A stretch of 64,000 nt of DNA from M269 sp964640795 (GTDB lineage Bacteria > Pseudomonadota > Gammaproteobacteria > Enterobacterales > Alteromonadaceae): NCBI GenBank assembly GCA_964640795.1, contig CAZXIN010000027.1, positions 6,380 through 70,379 of the forward strand, read 5' to 3'. How positions within the stretch are numbered: the stretch's first letter is position 1; each line of letters starts with the position of its first letter. This document shows positions 35,906 to 43,970 of this stretch, piece after piece. Under the pieces are notes generated by a model, which was not told where the DNA came from, made no database searches, and saw nothing but the letters and a program-made list of their open reading frames with translations. The position numbers and the translations under genes were made by a program.

Positions 35906-36970
35906 ATGACCGGAGCACATTTAATCCCAGAATGGGCAACACAAGAGGCTATTATTCTCGCTTGGCCCAATAAGAATTCAGATTGGGCTCCTTGGCTTGA
36001 GCAAGCCAGACAAACCTATTGTCAGCTAATAAAATACATTAATAACAATGACACAGCCGTATTACTGCTTGTCCACACAGAAGATATTTCTGACGCACAA
36101 ACTCTGTTGGCAAAGCTAAACATAAGCCACCCCAGAATCCTTATGATACCCGCTGAATACAATGACACTTGGACACGAGACTACACGTTTTTGACTTGCC
36201 AAACAGAAGCAGGCAACCAACCGGTTGAATTTGTCTTTAATGGTTGGGGACAAAAGTTCGATGCCAGCAAAGACAATCAAATCAATAGGTATGTATTGTC
36301 TGACTTATGCCAACTACCGCTCAAATCTTGTGAGCTGGTAGCCGAAGGCGGTGCATTAGAAATTAACGAAGATGGGCACCTTCTATCCACCAGCTCATGC
36401 TTATACAACCCAAAACGCAATGGTGATGTCAATTACGAAACATACCAAGCGGTTTTCAAAAAAAGCTTAGGTGCAACGGCGTTTACTGTGCTGAGTCACG
36501 GTGAATTAGAAGGTGATGATACAGACGGTCATATCGACACTTTAGCTCGTTTTACGCCTCATCAAGGTTTAGTTATCCAATCAGCTTACAATCGAGCACA
36601 AGATAGCCATTACGATAATCTAAGTGCTTTCGTCAAAGAATGTAGAGAGTCTTTTCCTCAACACACCGTCTACGAATTACCCTTACCATCAGTCTTCAAT
36701 AAAGATGGAGAGAGACTACCTGCGTCTTACGCTAATTTTTTGATTAATAACGCGCAGGTACTGTGCCCAATCTATCAACAACCAGAAGACAATGACGCAC
36801 TAGCGATTATCCAGCAAGCTTTCCCAACACACAAAATTATCGCCATCGACTGTTTGGCGATCGTGCAACAATTTGGTAGTTTGCATTGCATCACGATGCA
36901 AGTGCCTACGGGTACATTGAAATCAGCTGTAGTAGAAAAAATGAATCAGGGAATCACATGCCTAACGTAG
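35906..36970 (+). CDS. aguA: Agmatine deiminase
   Basis: Hydrolyses agmatine to N-carbamoylputrescine and ammonia. 354 aa, peptidyl-arginine-deiminase superfamily: ILAWPNKNSDW at the N-terminus, DTWTRDYTFL, the active-site EGGALEIN, DGHIDTLARF and the nucleophile Cys328 in GSLHCIT near the C-terminus. All key positions are present. Its stop overlaps the start of aguB by several bases in another frame, giving coupled translation. Together they make putrescine from arginine-derived agmatine. Confidence 0.93.
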   Translation: MTGAHLIPEWATQEAIILAWPNKNSDWAPWLEQARQTYCQLIKYINNNDTAVLLLVHTEDISDAQTLLAKLNISHPRILMIPAEYNDTWTRDYTFLTCQTEAGNQPVEFVFNGWGQKFDASKDNQINRYVLSDLCQLPLKSCELVAEGGALEINEDGHLLSTSSCLYNPKRNGDVNYETYQAVFKKSLGATAFTVLSHGELEGDDTDGHIDTLARFTPHQGLVIQSAYNRAQDSHYDNLSAFVKECRESFPQHTVYELPLPSVFNKDGERLPASYANFLINNAQVLCPIYQQPEDNDALAIIQQAFPTHKIIAIDCLAIVQQFGSLHCITMQVPTGTLKSAVVEKMNQGITCLT

Positions 36971-37866
36971 CACCCAAACAATCATTGACTGTTGGTATTG
37001 TGCAACAAGCAATAGCAGATAACGATAAAGCAACAAATTGGCAGAAAAGCGCAACTCAAGTCCGTCACCTTGCAGAAAAAGGGTGCGAATTGGTTATGCT
37101 GCAGGAGTTGCACAGCACCTTATATTTTTGTCAGCAAGAAGACGTCGATGCCTTTGATTTAGCTGAGACTATACCTGGCCCCGCCACAAACTTTTTTGGT
37201 GATCTCGCCAAAGAGCTGAACATTGTGCTGGTGACGTCATTATTCGAAAAAAGAGGCTCAGGCCTATACCACAACACAGCTGTAGTGTTTGATCGCCACC
37301 AAGGCATGGTCGGACAATATCGCAAAATGCATATTCCAGACGATCCAGGGTTTTACGAAAAATTCTACTTCACACCCGGTGACACAGATGGCTTCAAGCC
37401 AATAGATACCAGTGTTGGGCGCCTCGGTGTTTTGGTCTGCTGGGATCAATGGTACCCAGAAGCCGCGCGCTTAATGGCGATGGCGGGTGCCGATGTTTTG
37501 TTTTACCCCACAGCGATTGGCTGGGACAAAAACGATACGCCTGATGAACAAAGGCGCCAATGCGATGCATGGGTAACCATTCAACGTTCACACGCGGTGG
37601 CAAACTCAGTTCCTGTGATTGTCGCCAATCGAACTGGTTTCGAACCTTCGCCTATAGAAGGCGATCCAGGCATCGAATTTTGGGGTAACAGCTTCATTGC
37701 AGGACCGCAAGGCGAGATACTAGCTCAAGCTAGTGCTAATGAAGAAGAAACTCTAATGGTTGAGCTAGATATGCAGCGCACTGAAAACATCAAACGCCTA
37801 TGGCCTTACTTCAGGGACAGGCGTATTGATGCTTACAGTGATCTCGTCAAACGCTGGCGAGATTAA
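36958..37866 (+). CDS. aguB: N-carbamoylputrescine amidase
   Basis: Converts N-carbamoylputrescine to putrescine, CO2 and ammonia. The start used is ATG at 36958 with AGGGA upstream, inside the end of aguA; a longer frame begins at 36886 without support. 302 aa of nitrilase superfamily with the Glu50-Lys123-Cys161 triad (LQELHSTLYF, YRKMHIPDDPG, LVCWDQWYPEAAR). Cytoplasmic. Partner of aguA. Confidence 0.93.
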   Translation: MPNVAPKQSLTVGIVQQAIADNDKATNWQKSATQVRHLAEKGCELVMLQELHSTLYFCQQEDVDAFDLAETIPGPATNFFGDLAKELNIVLVTSLFEKRGSGLYHNTAVVFDRHQGMVGQYRKMHIPDDPGFYEKFYFTPGDTDGFKPIDTSVGRLGVLVCWDQWYPEAARLMAMAGADVLFYPTAIGWDKNDTPDEQRRQCDAWVTIQRSHAVANSVPVIVANRTGFEPSPIEGDPGIEFWGNSFIAGPQGEILAQASANEEETLMVELDMQRTENIKRLWPYFRDRRIDAYSDLVKRWRD

Positions 37867-37870
37867 GGGA

Positions 37871-39175
37871 TTACTTACTCCTTAGTCGCTTAATAGCTTT
37901 GACTATACCAACAACCAGTAACGTCAGAAGACACAACGCAAGGATAGCAATTGGAATACCATATCCATAAGTCACTAACGTGCCCGGCATGTAATTTTGT
38001 GCATCTCCCGACTTAAATAAAATAAGGTAATCATAGCCATTGAGCATATGGCGTATTCTATTGCTCATACCTTTTGTCGCGGGATGGCCTTTCAAAGGTC
38101 TAAGATCAAATAATGTTGCTTGGCTATCTAACAAATAATCTTTGAATATCGCCTTTTCCCAAGTTCCATTACTGGGTGATTCTATGGTTGTACCTAGCAG
38201 AGGGTGAACAGTTTGGCCTTTGGCAGCATCTACAAAAACATTTACTGTCTTTTTTTGATGCTCTCCAGCCCAATTATCGATGCGCAGCCCTAGCGCTTCC
38301 TCTACTGTTGGTGAGCTCCCTTTATGTAAATGGTAAGCCCCAAACCGAAAAAACATGGGCGGCAATTCTCCCTCATAGTTATCAACGTAGTACTCAAAGT
38401 TTTCCATCATTAACGACTCTCTGGTTTCATTGGACCAACGTCCCCGACCATCGGAATTCGCTTTATATATTTCATGTGATTTTATGAGCTGTTGCGTAAT
38501 ACGTTGGCCTTCTGGAGTCGAATTAGCAAAGGCTTTTTGCAGTTCCAAAAGCCCGTCACCATCGCTATAGGCAATCAGAAATGGATTAGTCAAATTGCGC
38601 CAATTCAGGTCATCAACAGCGTCTTTTTCTTGCGCTGTTTTTGCAATTTTCGCCAACCGTTTTGACACCACAGGTACGCCAGCTAAAAACTCTTGATCCA
38701 ATCCCCAAATACTCTGCTTATGTTGTTCTGGGAAGTTCTCAGTGGCCTGATAAAGCAGCGGCACTTCTTGCTCTAAAAAGAAAAATGGGACAGACATTAA
38801 ATTAGTCTTTTCATCTAAGAATGACTCAAACTCTCCCTGTCGAATCATTTGTTCTGTTTGATATGCCGTTGCAGGGCCAACTTCAGTTACCAATACCCTC
38901 GGGGTTGCTCGCGACAATGTTCGATAGAGAATCTGACTGATCTCGGCTATTTGTTTTACACCGTGGTTTTCACCGAGCATAAAAATATCGGCTTTATGCC
39001 CTGAGGCTAGAATTATATCGGCCCCTTCCCCAACAAGACCATTGTCCGATATATCAACCGGGTAACGATGTTTGATTATGAGCTCTGGCAAATTATGATG
39101 AGTGGCTTCCTGCTTCGACTGCGCCAAAGAAAAAAATGCCATACAACTGATTAGAATAGTGAGTAAATGTTTCAT
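37871..39175 (-). CDS. Exported EreA/ChaN-superfamily-like protein with C-terminal membrane anchor
   Basis: 434 aa. Signal peptide (residues 1-18), then the segment DIFMLGENHGVKQIAEIS, with conserved Glu and His in the L-GE-H motif seen in erythromycin esterase-like and ChaN/TraB-type proteins, and a following VLVTEVGPATAY. A single membrane helix near the end (about 407-428, IPIAILALCLLTLLVVGIV) precedes a basic tail, giving a periplasmic domain anchored at its C-terminus. Enzymatic role not known. Convergent with aguB, with four bases between the stop codons. Confidence 0.55.
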   Translation of the reverse strand: MKHLLTILISCMAFFSLAQSKQEATHHNLPELIIKHRYPVDISDNGLVGEGADIILASGHKADIFMLGENHGVKQIAEISQILYRTLSRATPRVLVTEVGPATAYQTEQMIRQGEFESFLDEKTNLMSVPFFFLEQEVPLLYQATENFPEQHKQSIWGLDQEFLAGVPVVSKRLAKIAKTAQEKDAVDDLNWRNLTNPFLIAYSDGDGLLELQKAFANSTPEGQRITQQLIKSHEIYKANSDGRGRWSNETRESLMMENFEYYVDNYEGELPPMFFRFGAYHLHKGSSPTVEEALGLRIDNWAGEHQKKTVNVFVDAAKGQTVHPLLGTTIESPSNGTWEKAIFKDYLLDSQATLFDLRPLKGHPATKGMSNRIRHMLNGYDYLILFKSGDAQNYMPGTLVTYGYGIPIAILALCLLTLLVVGIVKAIKRLRSK

Positions 39176-39531
39176 GTTTTAGCTTTCCAAACCATTGGTA
39201 AAGCAAGCTCAGCAAATTTCAAACCAAAAATATTAAGTAACTATGTCAAAATGGGGCAAAGATAAGAGAGACGCATATTTCCATGCTTCTAGCGGTTAAT
39301 TGAACTGGCGAAGTGATATTGATGAAGCAATATTAACAACAATAACAGATGGTCAAAAACAGCACTTATTAGCAAGCTTGACTAGAGCTATAAAAAACCA
39401 AAAGCTTTCATCCCTTGTTAAGAAAAGGAGTAAAAGTAAGGGGGAAATTGTACAAACGCGGATCAATCATCCGCCCCCTAAGGCATTCCCACAATGGTGA
39501 ACGTAGGAGGCCTCTTGGGTGGAGGAAATAC
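39176..39531. other. Intergenic region of about 355 bases
   Basis: Contains only the doubtful broken reading frame at 39243-39500. No hairpin with a T-run, repeat or RNA gene was seen. Confidence 0.4.
39243..39500 (+). pseudogene. Possible small gene broken by an in-frame stop
   Basis: ATG at 39243 opens MSKWGKDKRDAYFHASSG, which runs into TAA at 39297-39299; the same frame then continues for 66 codons with a basic, protein-like sequence (ending PPPKAFPQW). Together it would be an 84-aa basic protein. No homologue recognised and a weak ribosome site, so this may be chance. Confidence 0.25.
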
Positions 39532-40191
39532 CTAACGAGTTACCACTGTCTTTGCACTTTGAAGTAGCTTTTCTCGGTCGACGGGCATCGGCACATCAAC
39601 ACCTTTACGCGCTGCTGGGCGGGCGTCAATCAATGACTTCCAACGCTTCAGGTTAGGTAAGTCATCAATCTCGACACCAGACCATTCATGCGAACGAATC
39701 CAACACCAGTTAGCAATATCAGCGATACTGTATTCATCCACTAGATACTCGTTATCTGCAAGGTGTGTATCTACCACAGTAAATAGGCGCTTCACCTCAT
39801 TCTGATAACGGTCAATCGCGGGCTGTATTTTCTCAGGAAAATAACGGAAGAAAACATTTGCTTGCCCCATCATCGGACCGATACCCCCCATCTGAAACAT
39901 GAGCCACTGGACAACTTGAGAGCGCTTTTTCGCATCACTGGGAATGAATTGCCCTGTTTTCTCAGCTAGATATAGCATTATCGCGCCCGACTCAAACACA
40001 GCAAAGTCGTCATTCTCTTTATCAACAATGGCAGGAATACGACCATTGGGACATAACTTTAAAAACTCAGGCTTCTTTTGCTCACCTTCAAGCAAATTGA
40101 CCAAGATAGCCTCGTAAGGCAATCCCATTTCTTCCAAGGTAACTGATGCTTTCCAACCATTAGGTGTCGGTGCTGTATACAATTCAATCAT
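39532..40191 (-). CDS. Glutathione S-transferase (YfcG/YghU-like)
   Basis: The start chosen is ATG at 40191 with GGAG five bases upstream; a GTG two codons earlier is the only alternative. 219 aa: thioredoxin-like N-terminus (ELYTAPTPNGWKASVTLEE, PNGRIPAIVD with the cis-Pro, ESGAIMLYLAE) and helical C-terminus (YSIADIANWCWIRSHEW). The TAPTPNGWK start is typical of the disulfide-reductase type Nu-class GSTs. Last gene of the hemH operon. Confidence 0.87.
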   Translation of the reverse strand: MIELYTAPTPNGWKASVTLEEMGLPYEAILVNLLEGEQKKPEFLKLCPNGRIPAIVDKENDDFAVFESGAIMLYLAEKTGQFIPSDAKKRSQVVQWLMFQMGGIGPMMGQANVFFRYFPEKIQPAIDRYQNEVKRLFTVVDTHLADNEYLVDEYSIADIANWCWIRSHEWSGVEIDDLPNLKRWKSLIDARPAARKGVDVPMPVDREKLLQSAKTVVTR

Positions 40192-40200
40192 TATCACTCC

Positions 40201-40809
40201 TTAAGCTTTAGCGCTAGGCCGTTGACTCACTAAGTCATACCAACGCAGTAAATTATGTTGCTCATCACTGATACGAATATCCATCACACGCGCAAAATCT
40301 ATCGAGCACATTGCTGTTATATCAGCAATTGAGAACTTGTCTCCCGCAATAAATTCACTTTCGCCAAGGCGCCGTTCAAGCAACTTAAGAAACTTCCCAG
40401 CATTTTGACCAGACACAGCACCGAACTCTTTCACTGGTGTCATGCGATCTTTAAAATAGCCTGTTGAATGTTGGAAACACATACCAACTTGCATAAACAA
40501 GCCAAACTCTACCTGACGTTGCCACATCGCAATCTGTGCTTTTTCTAAAGGGGTGGAACCTAATAATGGCTTTTCAGGATGAAGCTCCTCGAAGTACAAA
40601 CAAATTGCATCGGACTCACTGATACACGTGCCGTCATCAAGCTCTAGCACAGGAATTTTGCCCATTGGACTCTTAGCACGCATTTCAGGTGTGATGTTCT
40701 CACCTTTTTGCAAGTCAACTTGCACGTACTCGACGTCAATGCCTTTTTCTGCCAAAAAAACTCTCACTCGCCTTGGCGTAGGCGCGGTCTGCGTGTCATA
40801 GATTTTCAT
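40201..40809 (-). CDS. Glutathione S-transferase family protein
   Basis: 202 aa: N-terminal thioredoxin-like fold (IYDTQTAPTPRRVRVFLAEK, MGKIPVLELDDG, SESDAICLYFEE) and a C-terminal helical domain (EFIAGDKFSIADITAMCS). Overlaps the end of ubiG by 14 bases and sits 10 bases before the second GST gene, so the two are cotranscribed. The pair probably handles electrophiles or disulfides; substrates unknown. Confidence 0.87.
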   Translation of the reverse strand: MKIYDTQTAPTPRRVRVFLAEKGIDVEYVQVDLQKGENITPEMRAKSPMGKIPVLELDDGTCISESDAICLYFEELHPEKPLLGSTPLEKAQIAMWQRQVEFGLFMQVGMCFQHSTGYFKDRMTPVKEFGAVSGQNAGKFLKLLERRLGESEFIAGDKFSIADITAMCSIDFARVMDIRISDEQHNLLRWYDLVSQRPSAKA

Positions 40810-41605
40810 TTATTTCCTTAGGAGTTACTAGCGTGTGTTGCTCTTTGCTGTATAGAGACTCTACCGATTTTGAATAAGTCATGAGGTAATTAATGGATAA
40901 GTTATCAGATTCTACCCAGCTTTTTGAGAAAGGTTTGAATTTTAATCCGACGCTAGCAACTGGGGTTAATCCATGTTTAGCAACCATGGTCGACATTTCT
41001 AGTGGCTTAACAAATTTTGACCAACTATGTGTGCCAATAGGCAATAATCTCAACACATATTCGGCACCAACAATACCCAATAAGTATGATATTAACGTTC
41101 GATTAAGTGTTGCCATAATAAGTACCCCATTAGGTTTCAATAAGGCACAACATTCATCAACCAATTGCTGTTGATTGGGAACATGCTCAATAACTTCCGT
41201 ATTAAGCACCACATCAAACAGCTCTTCTTTACCCAAATCACTACTGAGCATATGTCGATAATTTATCGATAAGCCTGACTGTCGTGCGTGCGCTTTTGCT
41301 ACCTCAATACTGGTACTACTCGCATCAATGCCCGATACTTGAGCTCCTTTTCGTGCTAACGGCTCGCTCAACAAGCCACCACCGCAGCCAATATCTAGCA
41401 CGTTTAATTGACTTAACTCACTTTCCGCAATGCCAAAATGTTGCACTATTTGCCGATGAATAAACGCGCTACGTGCATCATTAAATGCTAAGACAGTCTT
41501 AAATTTACCTGCGGGATCCCACCATTCCTGTGCCATCTCGTCGAATTGCGCGATCTCCTTAGGATCGTAGTTGGACTTGCCTACCAACCGACTTCTATCC
41601 AGCAT
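40796..41605 (-). CDS. ubiG: UbiG: ubiquinone O-methyltransferase
   Basis: SAM-dependent O-methyltransferase for both O-methylation steps of ubiquinone synthesis. 269 aa, with the family N-terminus YDPKEIAQFDEMAQEWWDPA, motif I LDIGCGGGLLSEPLARKG, and NTEVIEHVPNQ and LLKPNGVLIMATLNRT. Membrane-associated enzyme. Its C-terminal tail is slightly longer than in E. coli and overlaps the GST gene start. It belongs to the hemH operon, which joins haem and quinone supply. Confidence 0.92.
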   Translation of the reverse strand: MLDRSRLVGKSNYDPKEIAQFDEMAQEWWDPAGKFKTVLAFNDARSAFIHRQIVQHFGIAESELSQLNVLDIGCGGGLLSEPLARKGAQVSGIDASSTSIEVAKAHARQSGLSINYRHMLSSDLGKEELFDVVLNTEVIEHVPNQQQLVDECCALLKPNGVLIMATLNRTLISYLLGIVGAEYVLRLLPIGTHSWSKFVKPLEMSTMVAKHGLTPVASVGLKFKPFSKSWVESDNLSINYLMTYSKSVESLYSKEQHTLVTPKEINENL

Positions 41606-41632
41606 TGTGTGCGCTACAGACGTTAAGAGCCA

Positions 41633-42067
41633 TCATGAGTCTTCCGACCATTGTTTAATCTTTTCTTGGGTGGACTGTTGAATATGTTGCTGATTTTCTT
41701 GCAACCACCAATGCTCAAGTAATCGAACATTGCGTTTATTGGCCTTAAAAAAGATATCAAAGATGTCTCCGGCTATTGGAATCATGCCCACAAAGAAGTC
41801 GATAGCAGCATTACGCAGCATCAACAACTGAATACCTTTTGGTACACCTAAGCTGCGACCTAAACCAATTAAAGTCAGAGAAGCACACAGCATTAATGCA
41901 TCTCCTACGACGGGTATTAAACCAATAATTGAATCAAGTCCAATACTGAAATTTAGTCCAGGTATATGCACCGCTGTATCACTGATATTAGCAATTTTCT
42001 GCGCCCATAAAAGGCGTTTAGGCGCTTTGACTATAGACGCTTTTGCTTCAATGAACTCTTCGTTCAT
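41633..42067 (-). CDS. DUF4112 membrane protein
   Basis: 144 aa. Conserved hydrophobic core GLDSIIGLIPVVGDALML and DFFVGMIPIAGDIFDIFFKAN is the DUF4112 signature (two G-x-IP-x-GD repeats). Function unknown. Start overlaps the hemH stop by four bases (ATGA). Confidence 0.88.
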   Translation of the reverse strand: MNEEFIEAKASIVKAPKRLLWAQKIANISDTAVHIPGLNFSIGLDSIIGLIPVVGDALMLCASLTLIGLGRSLGVPKGIQLLMLRNAAIDFFVGMIPIAGDIFDIFFKANKRNVRLLEHWWLQENQQHIQQSTQEKIKQWSEDS

Positions 42068-43146
42068 GGATTAGGCGCATCCATTTGTTTAGACAATTCA
42101 GACGACAACATAGTATCTCGATCAACTTTCCAACCCTGTAAATTGTTTTTAATTATCCCAACCAACGCATCAATATGCTTTGGATCTGCATTCAGTGCTG
42201 GAATATATTCATACCTATCGCCCCCTGCTTCCAGAAAATAATCTCTATTCTCCACACCGATTTCTTCAATGGTTTCAAGACAGTCTGCACTAAAGCCTGG
42301 GCAAACCAATTGAACAGACTTAACACCTTGGTCAGGCAATGCTTTCAAGGTGTGATCCGTGTAGGGCTTTAACCATTCTTCGCGGCCAAAACGTGACTGA
42401 AAGGTCGTCAGATATTCGTCTTTTGAGATCCCCAATCGTTCGCCAACCAGACGCGATGTCTTATAACACTCACAATGATAGGGATCCCCATTCAACAAAT
42501 AGCGCTTAGGAATACCGTGGTAGGTAAAAATGAGCTTATCGGCTCTGCCTTTTTCTTGCCAGTGCTGCTCGATCTTGGAGGCAACAGCATCAATATAATT
42601 TTTATCGTTGTGGTACTCGTTGATAAAGCGTAATTCTGGCATCCAGCGGCGGCGACTAAAACACGAGGCAACAGCATCAAAAGTAGAGCCCGTCGTTGAA
42701 GCACAGTATTGTGGATATAAAGGCAACACGACAACTTTCCGAACCCCGGCATCAAGCATTTTATCTAACGTACCTTTAATCGAAGGTTCGCCATAACGCA
42801 TAGCAAACTCGACAATAATGTCGTCTCCATACTCTGACTCAAGCTGTTGCCTTATCGCATCGGTTTGGTCTTGTGTATGAAACATCAACGGAGAGCCTCG
42901 TTCTGTCCAAACAGTGGAATATGCATGAGCACTGCGCTTAGGCCGTATATTCAGAATGACAAGATTCAAAACCATCCACCAAATCAAACGCGGGACTTCC
43001 ACAACTCTAGGATCTGACAGGAACTCCTTTAGATAGGGTTTTAACGCTTGTTTCGTCGGTGCGTCCGGGGTGCCTAAATTGGTCACAAGTACACCTATTT
43101 TATCGGACTGGTCATGGGTAAAGGTTTGACTACCTCTGTATTTCAT
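42064..43146 (-). CDS. hemH: Ferrochelatase
   Basis: Inserts Fe(II) into protoporphyrin IX, the last step of haem synthesis. 360 aa: NLGTPDAPTKQALKPYL at the N-terminus, LPLYPQY, catalytic His210 in FTYHGIPKRY and Glu291 in GFSADCLETIEE. Two closely spaced Cys (CECYK, residues 225-228) may ligate an iron-sulfur cluster with others, as in some ferrochelatases (possibility only). First gene of an overlapping operon with DUF4112, ubiG and two GST genes. Confidence 0.94.
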   Translation of the reverse strand: MKYRGSQTFTHDQSDKIGVLVTNLGTPDAPTKQALKPYLKEFLSDPRVVEVPRLIWWMVLNLVILNIRPKRSAHAYSTVWTERGSPLMFHTQDQTDAIRQQLESEYGDDIIVEFAMRYGEPSIKGTLDKMLDAGVRKVVVLPLYPQYCASTTGSTFDAVASCFSRRRWMPELRFINEYHNDKNYIDAVASKIEQHWQEKGRADKLIFTYHGIPKRYLLNGDPYHCECYKTSRLVGERLGISKDEYLTTFQSRFGREEWLKPYTDHTLKALPDQGVKSVQLVCPGFSADCLETIEEIGVENRDYFLEAGGDRYEYIPALNADPKHIDALVGIIKNNLQGWKVDRDTMLSSELSKQMDAPNP

Positions 43147-43433
43147 AAATCAACTCTGTCACTTCATCTATTTAAGCAGCGTATTACGCTTCTTATGTTC
43201 AAACAGACCAAATAATATTGGGTGTTGTCAGGTATTGAAAGGTAAGTTTTACTTTTTCATTGAGTAAGGACAAAAATCAACTTCATCTATGAATATAAAA
43301 ATTTGTTAAAAATCAGCAAATTCCGCGAAAGTGTATACAATTAAGGTTATTTATTGTTCAATGATGGCATAACACGTGTGTGCAGTTTACCTACCGACTG
43401 GTTCAACACTCTGTTCAATAATAAGGAAGTATT

Positions 43434-43970
43434 ATGGCGAATAAGACACCAAATAATGAGCCCAAAACCAACACTAATGACTCCCAAGATTTGCAACAGC
43501 TTAAACAGATACTTTTTGGCAGTGCCCAAAGCCAATTAGAAAAGAGTATCGAGGATCTCTCACAGCGGTTTGATAAACGATGCCTATCGATTGAAAAGAA
43601 AATGGCAGATAATCACAAAGCCATGCAACAGGCTTTGGCTTCTGGGATTGAATCCTTGACTGATAAGCTCAACAATGCCGATCAGGGACAAACTGAAGAA
43701 CTCAACCACGTAAATGACTTTGCTAAGCAGACATCATCAGAACTTGAAATGTATGAGACGGCAACTCGACAAGAATTCGACGACACCAATACGCGTTTCG
43801 AGCAGGAAATCGCTGCACTCACCCGAAAATTTAACGAGCAACATAAAAAAGCAATGCAACAGCTTTCATCGGTTAGTCACGAGCTACATAATTCCAAAAC
43901 GGACAGAAAGACACTGGCTAAACTTTTAGCAACCATGGCAACCAATCTGGAAGATGATGAACAGGCATGA
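43434..43970 (+). CDS. Cytoplasmic coiled-coil protein, first gene of the GTPase/OmpA cassette
   Basis: 178 aa, highly charged, Gln/Glu/Lys-rich, almost certainly one long helical coiled coil (about residues 25-165), with no signal peptide or membrane helix. Family not recognised. Ribosome site AAGGA. Its stop overlaps the next gene start (ATGA), so it should be coupled to the OmpA-like protein. A scaffold for its neighbours is the natural guess. Confidence 0.7.
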   Translation: MANKTPNNEPKTNTNDSQDLQQLKQILFGSAQSQLEKSIEDLSQRFDKRCLSIEKKMADNHKAMQQALASGIESLTDKLNNADQGQTEELNHVNDFAKQTSSELEMYETATRQEFDDTNTRFEQEIAALTRKFNEQHKKAMQQLSSVSHELHNSKTDRKTLAKLLATMATNLEDDEQA

